Positions 45,801-59,902 of a DNA stretch of 64,000 bases are shown here, one piece after another. Both the position numbers and the translations under genes were made by a program. This stretch comes from Mesaphorura yosii (Eukaryota; Arthropoda; Collembola; Poduromorpha; Tullbergiidae). The DNA lies in contig WIXG01000322.1 in the NCBI GenBank assembly GCA_009869945.1, forward strand, positions 1 to 64,000, given 5' to 3'. The stretch's first letter is position 1, and every line of letters begins with the position of its first letter. Under the pieces are notes generated by a model. It worked only from the letters and a program-made list of their open reading frames with translations. It did not search any database and was not told the DNA's origin.

Positions 45801-48800
45801 TCTCAAAACTATGTACTGACGTACTGGTAAAATGAGTCTCAGTTTCATATGAGTTCATACATTACATCCTGAAAATCCTTGTTCTGAGAATTACCTTCCA
45901 TGGCGTTTGGCAGTGAAAGTTAGATGTTAAAATCGGCCATTACACCGCCTTATGTATAATGAGAATAATGGCTTATTCATTCGTTCATTCAAAATTCAAT
46001 TCAATTTGCAAAGTTGCAACCATTCAGAGTCTCATCTAACTTCAGCCTTAGGCCTGACCTTGTGTCTGGATATTTTCATCATTCACATCATGATTATCTC
46101 GATGGTTATACGGCTGCCTGGCCACAGGCCCTTCAATTGTTTGCTTTCTATTTAAATATGACACCATATTTCCAAACAGTTCTTCATTGAACTTGAAACA
46201 ATGCAATGCAACTACAAAACCTCAGTCCGCATGGACACTCATGGGCGTCATCATTTGTGTCATCATCATTTGTTCTGTTTTTTCAGCCGTTTGTATTTTG
46301 AGAGCGCATTGACGTGCATCAAGATTTATGAAAGTCTTTGAAGTAAAACCCCAGAATATGAATATTAAACAAGCACTCATCTTCATTCTCCTCATCTATT
46401 TCAGGCGACTGTATTAAACTGCCTACGTAATGCTGCGCTCTCAGACAAAAGTGAAACCGGGAGACTTCACGTATCGCTCAGGCTCAGCTTAAATATTCCA
46501 ACTTCATTATTCATGATGCAGGAATTCAGTAATGGTGATGAAATAATAATAACTAACGATGAAAACAGGATTCTTTGTGACATTTCATACGCAAAGCAGC
46601 TTATGAAATACAAAATTCTGGAAAAGTTCTCGTACCTTTGTGCTTATGGGAAATGGGATAATGATAATATTTAGTCAAAACTTCAATTATTTGAGCTTCA
46701 AAAGCAGCGGCGACATTCAGCTGAAATTTAAGCTCCACGCTCAGAGCTCAAAGCTTAGTCTGGCGGTGCCGCGAGCTGGAAACTTGTTCATTTTCTGGGT
46801 GACACGAAAACAAATGAGCCACCATTATAAATAATTCGCTTGCATTACTTCTCATTTGTTGTGCATATCTTTTCCCGCTTCAATTTATGATTATGGAGTT
46901 GTCCTTCTGGAACAGGAGTAAATGAAGATATATTTTGCAGAATGTGTTGTGCCAAATGAGGCAAGACAAGGCGAGATTGTACACACGAATGGTTGCACAG
47001 TACAACAGAAAAACAATCCAATGATCATCAGCTTTATCATGAATATTGTACCCGTAACGCTCATGCATATCCATCATCTCAGCTCTTTTCGCTCCTGCAT
47101 TCAGTTTCGGTTTTGACTATTTTTAAAAGCATTCAGGTTTCTGCCATTTTGTTATATTACAAAAATGTGTTGAGTGTTATGTTTTCCTGCCGGAGAAAGC
47201 ACACATCAGTTTTGGAGTCCTAGAAATGCCTACGCTGTTATGTATTGCATGGAAACGCTTCATGTCATTTTCTCATACTCTCGCAGCGCGTCTGAAGAGC
47301 AAACCATGCACTTGAGTTTAAGCATTCAGTTTGGCCACTCGAGTTGACGACACGCTCCAATGACACCAGAACACATCAAATCTGTGAGCACGAAACGGCA
47401 CGATCGACTGTCATAAGATAAATATCTTCCTCGTACATGCATCGTGCCTTTTGTAACCACATTTTTAGCGAATTGAATTGAATCCCCAATGAAATGATGC
47501 TTGCTACCTTTGCCATAAACTGTGTGTCCTATTTTTACTAAATAGTGAGAGGAATGCAGGAAAGTTTCTAAAGAGAAGAGATAAAACTCGTTTTTGTCTC
47601 TAATATCTTAATATTAAGCTTCACTCTTTCACGTACTATATTTCAGCCAGCCACATCCAGGCTGCAGACTGCCAACCTAAATTTTGCTTGCGTAGATTCG
47701 AGAGGACATGCCACAATTCGTACTGGAAAGAAACTTTCATTAAACGTGCAATTTGTTTCCGTGAAACTGAAATTGGGAAGTAGGCTAACGTATCATGGAA
47801 TGGAGAGAGAAAGTTGTGGCTGCCTGGCTTGTACTTCCGAAATCATTTTTCTTGGGAAGGCGTACATTTCCTGTGCAGGAATGTTGAGATAAGGAATGTT
47901 TACAGGAACATCGTTAAAATGTTCTACATATGTCATCATGTTTGTGGAAAAAACTTCGACACAGCGCCTATACTCCAGTCAGGCCTCGTGTACCATTCGT
48001 CCTTCATGGGTCTTGTGGACGTATTTCGTAATTTGCCATTTGCTGCAAGTGGCATGCCATGCGACGAACTCCTGAAACTTTTCCACGCCACGCTTATTTA
48101 ATGCGAATTGTGGAACACGAGTTGGGACGCGAGGGCCAGTATCAAGCTGTCATGTCGTCGGTCCATGGCGTTCAATTCTCGGAACAATAACAAGTGTAAA
48201 TTCGTTTTTGAGATTTCTTCAGTATAGCGGGTTGTTCTTTTGTGTTAACTAGAAGCACAGAATTGTCAAAAACAGTAATGGCCTCGGCCATTGCGAATGC
48301 TACACAATGGGTCCGATGAGTTCGACTGACCTACTTTGTGTGGGCCATTTTGACGAAAATTGGAAATCTTGTTCCTTCAAGAATGAGCACAATCTTCAAA
48401 CCCGAAAAATAAATTAATCTTAATAGCAAGTAGATTTTGTTGCTCTAAATTCGCCCTGCGAGGCAAGTTATTCAAAAAGTGGTTACGAACTATAAACTTT
48501 TCTAACACCACGCCCCGCGAAATTTCCAAGCGCAAAAATATGGCAAAGCATACATGGGCATGAGAACTAAGCGGACAGTCGACCGTCGACAAGTAATAAA
48601 TGACACCGAATTTGAGGAAAGAATTTGGCGACCGTGATTGATAACAATAAACATGGATCGTGTGACAGGCACAGCCAAATAGCAGCCCGAAAAATTTGAT
48701 CCAGCAACAGCAATAAAAACGTTGACAGAGCTGACACAACAGCTGAGACCGATTGCGGAGCAGTACATGAGCGATTGTTCAACTTGACAGCTAGCTGTTG

Positions 48801-51800
48801 AGATTACTTTACGGCGGGCAGCGAAAGACTTCGCGCGAGACGCGTGAAAGTAAATTCAAAAGATTTCGTATCGTGTGACAAACTTGTTAACATCTGCATA
48901 TTACATCTGAACGAGGTTGGCTCTTGGCCCCGCGTTCAAAGTTGTATTAAAAGCCTGTTATTCAATTTTGCGACAACGCGCCGTTGTCGCTTTGTCTCCT
49001 TAACATGGCAGGGAAAGCTTGTCCCACAGGCGAATGAAAAAAAATTCAATTGACATTTTAACATTTTTCAAACATTCAAATTTCAACTTGAGTGAGTGAA
49101 TTTGAGCTGCTCCTTCAGCATTATACAGTTAGTGTGCACACCTGCCTGCCCTGCGATGTCATGTCTTGTGTCTCCAGACAATAAGAAACAACCTCTGGTT
49201 CACTTTCAAGCCTTCTTTCTAGAAACTCTAAACAGAACTCTCAGAGGCGGAAGTTGTGAAAACGTGAAGAACGCAAGGGCTGAACGCGCGACTGAATAGG
49301 AACTGAAACTTCCATCTTGAGATTCCCGTGGGACATTTCTTGTTCGCTCTGGTCTGAACAACAATAAAATTTTAAAGCGTGGTGACACAGGCACCAAGTT
49401 TTAAGTTTGTCATGTAGTACTAATGCAAGAAGCGGTTCGCCTAAAGTACATTTCAATGTACGCTGATTTTCTGTCAAAACTAATACTTGAATTGACTGCT
49501 TTTCCACATTCTTTTGGCTCCTGTTGCTTATTTCTTTTCAGAATGATACATAAAAATAGCGTTATCGCTATATTTTTTCCATGAAGAATTCGAATTTAAT
49601 ATCACTCACTTAATGATAATGGGATACCTTCAAGAGGCAATTCCATATTGTCTTCTTCTTCGTTCAGGGCTTTCCATAAACAAATGTGACACATAACAAA
49701 ATTCTCTGAAGTTTACTTATCTTCCTTCATTCGTTAACAGCGTCCTGAAGCATCACAATACATTGTGCATCACATATTTTCCATTTAATTGCCAGGCTTC
49801 ATACTTACAATCAATCCAACATCCAAACTGCTGCATCAACCAGAGTGTAACATTCTATCGGAATTGTAGCCTATATACTTTTGGTAGGTACTCCTGGAAT
49901 GCAGTCATTTCGATTCTGTAATTATGAGTCAAGTTGACATTTGACAAGCTTACATAATTCTCGTCCGTCGTTCTCATACCGTGCAGGAAAAAGTTGGCTT
50001 ACGAATTATGTTTTTATATCCATGTAACGAACGGGAATTTGTCTCGTAATGAGTTTTTATGATTGGAAAACTCAAGCTGGGCCAAAGTCCATTCGCAGAT
50101 TTGAATGACTAAATCTGATGTTATGTGAAGTGAACATCAACTGTTCAGCCACAAACGCGACAACGCTCACGAGAACTGACGGAAACTCGACGTCTACGAT
50201 TGCGATTACTAGCTTGGGCAGACGGAGTCCAGTAAATATATCTCTAAGTATACAGGCACAAGGGTCCAGTGATCTTAGCACCATCGTCGCATTCACAAGT
50301 CACAACCATGTATTGCGTAGCATGAATTTCGCTTGCCTTATACCCCAGAGATCAAAAGCAAAAAGCTTATTTGGGCTATGAGCTCGTAAATTGTGAAAAT
50401 ATTAATCTCATTCTTCAACATAACTGCTAGGCAGCCAGGTTAGAACCCTAGAATCGCTCAATAAAGGAGAAATGGCGAAACAGTGATCGCATCACCGAAC
50501 AAGATTTGTTTTGGCTGATATGATGGATTCATTTTTTCCTTCTTGCTCACGAATGTGGATGGTCGACGAGGACCAATGAAGAAATCCATCAAATCAGTAG
50601 CGCAGCAAAAGCAAATTTCGCACGTGTCAGCAGGTCCTGAATTATTTCGCAGTGGGGTTCCAATTCTGCGGTTGGAGCCCAAACGGAATCCAATATTCTA
50701 GATTTCGGCATCGACAACAAGCATTCAAGTATATTCTACTATCATTATTTGCCTGCACCATGGGCCATGACAATAATAAATTATGCTGACTCGGTAATTT
50801 ACAAAATCGTAATGAGAGTAAGCGTTGAACTAACTTATGAAGACAGAAATTATGCTGTCAACAGCAGACCGGCCTTCCATTTCCATTCCCCCAAATCGCT
50901 GAACCTTGTGTATACTACGTCATTTCCTCAGAATTTTAACGCCTTCTTGTTGGCGCGTCACTTCGGTTCATTAACATTTTATTATCGCATAGTTCAATGC
51001 TCGCCCTCGAATCCTTCACATCCGCATTTCCACATTTCGTAAGGACTAAAATGAGAAGACAATAGACAGTCATAAAATATTCTCACCTAATCTCTTTACA
51101 AGTTTGTAAACACTTCAAAGTGGATATTGGCAAAAATAGCAATTCACGCAGCGTTCTTGCCACTTTTCATGATAGCCAGCTTTTAACTTTTGTGTGGGTT
51201 TGCAATGAGAAGTGCTTAAAGTTAAAACCTAATAATTTATTCAAATCTTATTCGCTGCTTTGTAACTGGAAGCTAAAAACGATCGCACACTGCTTTCACA
51301 AGAAGATAACTACTAAGCGTAGGCTAATCCGTAATAATAAGTATGACATTCTGCAAGGACAAGGACACTAATACCCTTTTTGTTTCGCAAAATTAAAGCC
51401 ATGCCGAACTTATAATCCTCGGCCATTACCAACTTTGAGATATAAAAGTCGCCAACGGTGAATGGTGTACTTAAATACACGTGGCGAGCATGCATGCATG
51501 GCGCCTAAAAGACAGACACAAATTGGTCCGAACTTTGGAAGGTGTAATTTGGAAGAAGTGTTTCGCTAACGAGAGTGAAATTGTTAGCCTTGTTCTAAAG
51601 CCAAAATGAGACGTTGTTACTTCGCAGTATGAAGTGTAATTTGATGATGGCGCGTGTGGCACTCGAAGAAATTGCAATCTCTTCGGATTCTTCAAAGTAA
51701 TCTTCTCAAATGACCGTTATTAATCCATTTCGAAAATGAGATGTTACCGTATAAATCAAAAGCCAAATTTTGACTTACTGGATAAATGTAATCACGCCAA

Positions 51801-52065
51801 CTCGTGCAACGTCCAGCTCAATCCTCTTCCAAGATGTCCTTATTAAATTCTTCTGCTCTTCAGTGAGGTACTCGATCTTTTCTCCGTACAGAAGAATGCG
51901 AGCAGAGCTAATCGTAGAATGCTTTCTCGTAACAGCGGAACTGGCACTGCTTTGGGTTTCTGCGGGCGCTGACACCTCTTCAATTTGCTCAATTCCACCA
52001 CCTCCACTTCCACCAACAGCACCATGACTAGCACCTCCTTCTCCTTTCCCAGTTGTGTTTCCCAT
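39832..52065 (-). CDS. Globin X-like globin with N-myristoylation motif
   Basis: Four exons (52065-51779, 40365-40261, 40185-40065, 39990-39832) in consistent phase encode 223 residues. The first 55 or so residues are a Gly/Ser-rich extension starting MGNTTGK, a typical N-myristoylation start. The globin fold follows: helix A with W79, CD1 Phe108, distal His128 (LRAHALRV, E7), proximal His160 (LGKNHFYYG, F8), and a G/H region GPQFVKAI..VWSEELQEAWMHLFKYIASKMK. Introns fall at B12.2, E10.2 and G7.0. The first and last are the ancestral globin sites, and E10.2 is known from globin X genes. An in-frame upstream ATG (52140) would lengthen the protein by 25 residues, but MGN is preferred because myristoylation needs Gly2. 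It probably acts at the plasma membrane in redox or respiratory function, as proposed for globin X. Its 11.4 kb first intron contains COA5 on the other strand. Neuroglobin-like is the alternative name. Confidence 0.93.
40366..42958. other. Globin intron 1, segment 3' of COA5 in globin orientation
   Basis: No exon of the globin, COA5 or any other family is recognised. Frames such as 40648-41046 (+) and 41121-41324 (+) have no known domain. The right end must hold the COA5 promoter. Confidence 0.4.
42959..43377 (+). CDS. COA5: Cytochrome c oxidase assembly factor 5 (PET191 homologue)
   Basis: Three small exons (42959-43051, 43134-43235, 43336-43377), all in phase 0, encode 78 residues; human COA5 has 74. 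COA5/Pet191 is a mitochondrial intermembrane-space protein needed for complex IV assembly. The cysteines form CGVIRHELREC (CX9C), CVTIHKKTPKEC (CX10C) and CKPLQVAFFEC (CX9C), as in the family. The diagnostic end FFECKRSLLDNRVRFRGRKGV is nearly identical to the human protein. The start MSAEEELDIRPCG is supported by length and by no upstream in-frame alternative nearby. The gene lies wholly inside the first intron of the globin, on the opposite strand. Confidence 0.96.
43566..43571 (+). terminator. COA5: Candidate poly(A) signal of COA5
   Basis: AATAAA occurs 189 bases after the COA5 stop and is the first on the + strand. Confidence 0.5.
43572..51778. other. Globin intron 1, remaining 8.2 kb
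   Basis: Ordinary AT-rich intron sequence with no gene, tRNA or transposon that I can support. A short TCATCATTTGT-type repeat lies near 46.23-46.27 kb. Frames up to 137 codons (44967-45380 minus) have no recognisable content. Confidence 0.4.
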
Positions 52066-54352
52066 CCCGGTAAGTTGGTGGCACCTTCGTCGATTTGAAG
52101 CAAGATTTCTGAAATTCCAGAAAGTACAAGAAAAATGCATTTTGATAAGAACTCAAAACTTTCGGCATGAGGAATGCGCTGCCAATCCAGGGCAATACAA
52201 TGCTCAGGACCAAGACCAAAACGAACACAATATTAAATCTCATTTGTCTCATTTTGACAGGCGTTGTGCATGGAATGAAAACAGAGCAAACGAAAGTAGA
52301 CAGGAGCCGTTCAGGCGGCTCGCAGGTCTAGGCTAGCCTAGCCTAGGAGCTTCGGAGAGGTTCTCCAACCGAGTCGAGAAGAATGCCGCTTGGGAATGGA
52401 GTAGTATGTCCAACTCACTCCTCGTTAACAGCGTCAATTTCAATTGACTCTCTACTCTCTGATCTATATGCTATACCCAACTCCAACATGGAGTCGGACA
52501 TTTGCTTGATCAGTTTGCATCACTGGCCGCCTTGGACATGGTAGAGAGGACCCGGACCAGAACCGGCCTTGGAGCTACGAGTAATAAGTGCTGGTAACCT
52601 TTGGCCATTTAGAACCGATTAACGCCGAAACTTCGGCGTAACACATCAGCAAACAAAACGACAATGCTATCGAAGGATACAAGTTTCTGTTCGCCCAGAT
52701 TAATCCGATTGCACCCACATGTTCGCGAGTTGTTCATGGTAGCCTCAACATTAAGAAACTGTTTGCGGAAATGACCAACCACAAGATGTTTCCCTAATGG
52801 TATTTTCAGGATAAAAATGCATTAAAAAGAATCCGGCACTTGTCTTTATAGTAGCCATCAGCCCGCATCTGTGTCAGTAGCCTGACCTGGGATGGCATCT
52901 GTTCATTCTGTTGCAGAGATGCAGAAACTGCACAAAAGTAAGAAGCTTACAGGAATGAAAGTTATAACAGCTCCGTTCACACCAGTGAACATCATCATAG
53001 TGAACAGTCCCGGTCTTCGCGATGAAGCAGAGCAGAACACAAGAGGAAAAGTAAATACAAAGGAGCAACATTTATTACATAGTTGCATAGCGTATTTACT
53101 TTCTTCAAGATTTTCACTTTCTTGTGTCTCGAAGATCAAACTGAGCTCTAATGAAGAGCGAGCTGAGAATGACGAAAACAATTCTATTTTCCATCCAATC
53201 GTGTCAGCTGAATCTTCTGGTGTAATGAAAGAAGTTCATTTCCAATCTCTTTGTTTGTCGCTACTCTTATTATTGCCGTTGTCATTCTGCCCTTCGAGTG
53301 CATTAATGAACAAGAATGACGCAGATCGGGTTGCTGTGTGAACTTCGACTGAACCCCGATACAAAATACAAAGGCGAGGCGTCAGTTGTCAAATCTATAA
53401 TGTAATTTTGGATCAACACAAACATAAACATAGCCACGTGCGCTGTGAAAACAGGGCCCAAATTCCTGATCGTGATGAATAGTGAATATCAGGAGTTTCG
53501 AGTTTGTGTTCCTGGAAATTTGAGTCATAGTTCACGGAGGTTGCCTCTATTACAATGCAGCTGACGTCTATGTCATACCATGGGTCACGAACTACAGACA
53601 TTAAAAGACAATAGACTGTGACTTCACAGTCACGATTGCTTCATTTGATGAAGGTATGGTACGATACCCATCAACACAATAACAATGGTAAAATCATGAA
53701 CGATAAAGCCCTCTGGAAATATTTAGAACAGATCAGATCAGATCGATAATGCCAGAGCCTTTCTTAGATTCCATCTACAGTCTCGTAGCGAGTTGATTAT
53801 GCTTTCCTGTATCCTGAGTCGAGATCTGAGCTTAATTTATCTAGGCTTGAGTAATGCTTGTTGGTATTAAGGAAAGACAACCAACCGTCACCTGCTATTG
53901 ACGTCGACTTCATCTCTGGTCTTTCGGAAATGCATCGTTTTATTTGTGTAGGCACGCAACTTATCATTGACAGAGTAATAAAGTGGTCCAAGTCCAAGAA
54001 GCAAAATCATCAGTTTTATCATCTTCGTTATCAGCGGCAAGCAGCAGTGGCTGATGCAAATGTAAATTCATGACAGTCAGGACAAACTTATGGATCTTTC
54101 CACAGCAATTTCATTAACTTTTGGGTGTATTCTTAGTAAAGTAGAAGCAGTCGCGAAAGCACAGCAGCTCAAACATTTTACGAGCATGATGAAAATGTAA
54201 TAATGATGAAGATGAAGAGTGCACGTGGAGCGACAGCATGCTCTGCTCCTCTGCTGGTACTCTGCCTTCTGATGAGATTGTAATTAATAATGGTAAACCA
54301 TGAGCAAAATGAGCACATCTTACACAAATAGAATTGAACAAAATTGGTTTTG

Positions 54353-54583
54353 AAAAATTGGCCCGATGAAAACTTCTAAGATCATTCGTTGTCCTACCTG
54401 TCGTTTTCCCCATCTAAACACATAGATTACGAAGCGACATCGTCAGTGTGAACCTCGCAATGGAATTATAAAAAATCGGCCAGATGAAAACTTGTACGAT
54501 CATTAGTTGCTCTATCTGTCGTTGTCCCCATCAAAGCACGTAGAATACGAAGTCGCACGGTCCATGTGAATTTTACGGAATTG
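54353..54583 (+). repeat. Diverged tandem duplication, period about 118 bases
   Basis: Copy 1 (54353-54467) and copy 2 (54470-54583) align end to end with few gaps. Shared blocks include GATGAAAACTT, GATCATT.GTTG, CTGTCGTT.TCCCCATC, ACGAAG and GTGAA. Identity looks to be near 80%. Both copies can be read as a short peptide with CxxC followed by a stop at the same place, so it is not a duplicated open exon. Its role is unknown; a duplicated non-coding RNA or plain sequence duplication are both possible. Confidence 0.8.
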
Positions 54584-57500
54584 ACCGTACCTAAATAATA
54601 ATCCTGTATGCTGGCGTTGGACTCTAGATCCAACAACTAGATGCTAGACTTATAATCGTTCCAACATACTTGTATTTTCATTTGCTTCCTCGTTTGATGC
54701 CCAAAACGTCCAGCAGTTAGGAGTTAATGGCAAATATCGTCCTGTGTCCGTCTCAACACTTTTAAATCTTGGCCTTCCGTCACAAGTTTAGATCTGCTTC
54801 ACTATGTTTTGCTGACAGAAACAAGTTTGTAGTTAACGGTTACACGACAAAATCGTCCCTTGAAAAGGAGTACAACAAAGGGTCAATTCTCAAATGTCAG
54901 CACCATCTTGCTTCTTCCGCTGCCACCTCAAAATGTTCATCCTGCCGCTTTCAAGATTAGTTCCAATTGAAGTAGTAAGCGTAATAATTCACATTCTCCT
55001 CTACGGTGTCAAGAAAATGTAAGAGGCATTTAGCTTCCTCTGCTGCTGCCTGCAAATTGTCGCTACGGAGATGAAAGCCAGGGTTTCGCCATTCCAACAT
55101 GATTACATCCTAAATGCCGTGTTTAGTTGCTGCTGCACTACCGCGTCCATTGCCCCCATTGTTTTGCAAAACACTACGCTCGACAACGAACATATTCTAA
55201 TCGGAATTTCTGAAGCTGTCTCCCCGCGTCTTTAAAAAATATTCCGTGACACACACAAAGAGACTTGCGAATGCATAAGCGTATAAGATGTGCTAATAAG
55301 ACCATCAAGACACAAAGCAAAGGCGACAGGCACAATAACAACAACTTTTAATTGTATCGCTCCACCATAAAACATTGCAACTCACAACGGCACAATGAAC
55401 AAGCACGGTGCTCTGTTGAGGAGAAATACGCGACCACACTAATATATTGGCTATCAAATAAATCCTCTACAGCAACAGCAAGGAGAAACGACTCGCATCG
55501 CAAACGCTTCGGCATTGTAAAGTTCCGTCTACATTTACATTGACGATGAGCGTGGGTGATATCTCTCATCAAGCACTGCCTTCTTCTCTACTACTGTTTT
55601 CGCTTAGCTCAGGGTTCCTTTTAAAGCTTGAACAAACTCAAGGCGCCCGCATTTAGCATTTATTAAATTAAAGTTCTCAAACCCCCTCGGAGGAGAATCT
55701 GATGTACTAAAATGTTGTATTCAGCTAAATTTCCGTACTGCTTCTGCTTAGCTACGCTCAACAAAAGAACTCAAAGAGCATGTTGACGGAAAGTTTGATT
55801 TTGGATTTATGCTCAAGAGCTTCATTGTGCTCTACCGTCCATTGAATAAGTGGTTGTGCTTTGTACTACCGGCTTGGCTAGCGAACCAACCACAAGGCAA
55901 AATGACCAGTATCAATAAAGCTAAGCTTGATAGTAGAGTGCGTGTGCGTAATCAAAATTCAACTCAAGTCTCTCTTCGGGTAAGTGCTTTTTAGTGGAGC
56001 ACTTGTTTTTCACGTTTCACCAGCATTATTTCGCAGCCCAGACCTGAAAAGGCTTTTCATTACAGAAGAGCACGGCCCCATCATGTGGATATCATTGTCA
56101 CCTTCTGTCGCGGCAAAAGCAAAAGCCAAAACTAATTCTGCCTGCATTGAATTCCATTTCGTTTCCAGGATTGGATCTAAATGTTCACGATTCTTGCAGT
56201 AACTGCATTCCTTTTTCTTGGTCACAACATTTCTACATTGCTTCGACGCAGTCTATTTTAATAACAGGAATGAAAAGGCAAAATTGAAAGTTGGCAAATA
56301 GGTTTTACGTTTTTCTCCACTTAGTCGGCTGAAGATGCTGGAAGGAGCCCACTCAAGGCACAGCTCTTTGAGCCTGTAAAAAATGAACCTCGAGTGGGTC
56401 TTCACCTTTGACTTTCTACTCAAATTGAACCGCTCGGAGCATAATGAATGATGAACTACTATTAATTTCCCGTAGTGAATTGGCATTGTTGTCATCATAA
56501 TTCACATCTTGTCTTATTTTTAGGAGCCGAACCTCGCGACCCACATCCACGCCACTACATTACGAGTTGGAAGCTTCGTTTTAACAGTAGTAAAATGTCA
56601 AAAACTAAATGGAAGTGAAACTGACTCGAATTCCTTGAGAGAAAAGAAAGGAACGACGATGAGTCTTTTGTGTGCGTCAAAAGAGGTTTTGTTCTTTGCG
56701 TCTCCTGTCTCAAAAAAGTATTCCTCTGTCTAATTAATTAACTTGACTTTCTCCTTTGTCCTGGTGCTCGTCCCGTAGACATAAAGACGTGCACTATGTG
56801 TCTCTCCCGGGCTGATTCGTCACGGTTGAATAAGGAGCTCCTGCTGCTGATGGTTCGCTTTCTCGCACTTCACTGTGCGTTACACGCTTTGCTGAATCTT
56901 ATAATCAAACTTAAATCTGCTTTAATTAAAGGAAACTTGGGCGACTTGGGGGAGGTAAAATTTTTGTGCTTGAAGTCAATTCTTGTTTTATGTCGACGGA
57001 AGCAAGAAGAAATATTTTCTACAGGCTGGCTTTCATTAAGCCGATGTCGCAGTCCAGGATGGTCACTCTTTAGAGTGTACTTGAAATCTGGTGCTGGTAG
57101 CGTAATTTAGAAAGCTCAAAAGCATTAGTGTTAGGTGCCAGGACGCAAGAGGTGCCTAATTGGAACCTGAACATTTGCTCCATGAGAAGGCTTGATACCT
57201 CTATTCAGCTGTCTGAGAGTCTCATCTCCACTCCACAAAGCTGAGCTCGATTCGACTTCATATTTGATTAATTTGTTAGCAAATGAAGCACACATGTACC
57301 GAAATTATTTGATTTGATGAATGAATGGTGTGGCCAGCACAATCATTTAAAAAACCTACGGACTCGGACCTGTGCTCTTCCTTGCTTTCTATCAAAAATG
57401 CCATCGGGTCATCAGTACACGTTGTACACCACGTTGTACTGGAGCCATGCAATTAGGCAATGTCAACGGAACGACGTTTTCTATTATTAATGTACAATGT

Positions 57501-59880
57501 GTTCCTAAAGTATGATGAAATTAGGAAAGTGAAATTCTGCGACTGGAGATCGGAAATACGATGTCCAATCTATGCAGCATGTCACGTCACACACAGAAGT
57601 AGGAGCAATTCTTACATCCTCTTATGTTTATGTCTCTTACATGACGAGGAAGTAAATCATGGATAAATATAAACGCAACACGAATACGCAATGCACAAGC
57701 ACGATTTCATTGTCAATGACAAGTCCAATCTTGAATTTCGGATCATGTCTCTTATTCTTACCCTACGACACCGCGTACTATTAGTGTCGTTCGGAATACA
57801 GGCACGTGGAATAGTACTCATTTGAAAGGCGATTGGCGATTATAACACGCCCAGAAGATTGGGTCAAGAATTTCAAGAAGATCGCGTTTCTAATGTAGCA
57901 GTGCAAGTTCTAGCTCGAGCTCAAACCCGCAACAGTAGACGTGCTCTTATCTCACTCCTCAATTCGTTCACAATCAATAAAGTTGTTAAAGAATGTGCGA
58001 CCATCACAAGTCTTTTGTACCAAAAGAATATAAACAGAGCTTCTGTCTCGTAGATTCAGGCAGCAGTCTCGAGTACGGGCGAGGCAACGCAAGCCGTACT
58101 TCAAGAGAGACTCGATGTGAGAATTTCATTTGAGTGAATGAAAGGAGATGAAGTGGTCATCATGTCACCATAAAATACAATAAAGAAAATTGCCGATGAC
58201 AAAGGGTTGGCGTTAGTAGGTATTTGCGTTGCCATCATCAATTTCTTTCTACTACTCCAAGACTCTAATGCTCTCCTCTACTAAAACTTGGCTTTAGTAA
58301 GTTGAATGCTTATTTCATGTGTTCTGGGAGAAGTAGAGGTTGGGGTTCAACCACTTTCGAAGTTTCTAAATCTTAATTAGTGGTCACCTACTATTAGGGC
58401 TTCAATATTAGTTGTTGAGTCTAATTATTGGTTTTAGGCTTTCATATTGCTTCATAAAGCTGAGAACAGTGTAGCATTGCATGAGTTTCAACTCGTGGTC
58501 AAACCTACCTGTGTACTTGTTTCTCTTTTGACTAGATAAATTTCCCGTTTCTCTAGACCAGATTTTCAACCGTCGACTATTTGCCAGCTCACTCTACTTC
58601 TAACATTTTCCTTGTAGCGCTTCTTTTTCACTTATAACTTAATTAATGTATTTGTAACTTTCAATGGGTTGAGTTATACGAGAATGAACAATCTAGCATC
58701 ACTTGCAACACAAGCTTCAAGCTGAAATGAGTTGTCACTACGTTTAGTTCACGCACGTAAAGGAATCGCTGAATCTAATTATACCGTAAAATATTTCTTA
58801 ACTGCAACTTCAGAAGTTCTATTCGAAATGCATTAGCACCGTCTAAGCACGTCCACTGAAGAATGTCTGACTCAACGCTGGCAAGCCGAAATTTCTCTTC
58901 CGCACAGCTTCACCGGAAGTAAAATAGTTAGAAAAGTTGCAAAAGAAGATGCAAGATGATATTTTCGTCGTAAAATTATTGTGCACGGCTTGGCGGGCTT
59001 GGCGAGATAGAAGGAAAACAAACACGAGGAAATTTGAGATTGAAACTGGTTAGATATGCACAGAGATTTGTCTCTTTCAGTGAAAGAAATGCACTCGAAC
59101 TCGAGGGCTATGTGTTTTCACTGTTTAAGCTGAATTTAACTGTCAGAACGAGAGGTGGTTCGCTACGGAAAGACAGAATCGGATTGAAATGAAAAACACT
59201 GACGCGAAGTCATATCGACGACTGTGACGGTGGAAGCTAACTTTCTCGTGTGGTTCTCGTGCTGCCACTGGTGAAAGTACAGAGCCGCTAGACGCTGGGA
59301 GCCAGCCAGTTGGTAAAAGTACAAGACGCAGGAGGTAATGTGAGACAGCAATCTGGAAACCATTCCATTCTTTTGGTGAAGCGAAATATGCACGTCTTTC
59401 AATTCACACTTCTGCATACTTGCTACCGCTAGCCGATTCAAATTGTCAGTGTGATTATGATTTATTAACAGTTTCAGTTTCGTCAAAGCGCAAAGTGCCA
59501 AATGCCCTGAACTCCAAGCCCAGGCAGGATCCCAATTCTGTGCACAAATTCCAGGATGCGACCAGAAAAATAACCAGAAATTTAATTTTCTGTGGGAAAA
59601 GGGAAGAAATGACTCCGTTACCAAAAAAACGAACCTATTTCATCTTTCCAATTGAACATTACGTGGAATTGGAAGAGTGACATCAAAGATTACATCGATC
59701 GACTCCATTCTATATTCGTTTGAAATTGAAGAATTGACAATAAAATTATATATGTAGCAGAACGATGGGCAGCGCCTTTGTCATTGATGATTGATCATAT
59801 TCACGAATTCTTGAAATGTCACATCTCCGCTTTAATATTTTAATATTGAGTTCACTGTTGCGTACGATATTGCGTACATC

Positions 59881-59902
59881 GTGCCGTGCCGTGCCGTGCC
59901 GT
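59881..59902. repeat. Short GTGCC tandem repeat
   Basis: Four and a half perfect copies of the five-base unit GTGCC, preceded by a near copy. A minor microsatellite with no associated gene. Confidence 0.8.

Noticed and set aside
52892-53341. 149-codon ATG-initiated frame on the + strand
   Set aside because: No recognised family. The first part contains an acceptor-like ctgttgcag, but no partner exon could be found.
59163-59624. 153-codon open frame on the minus strand
   Set aside because: No known domain and no exon structure; overlaps another chance frame on the + strand.
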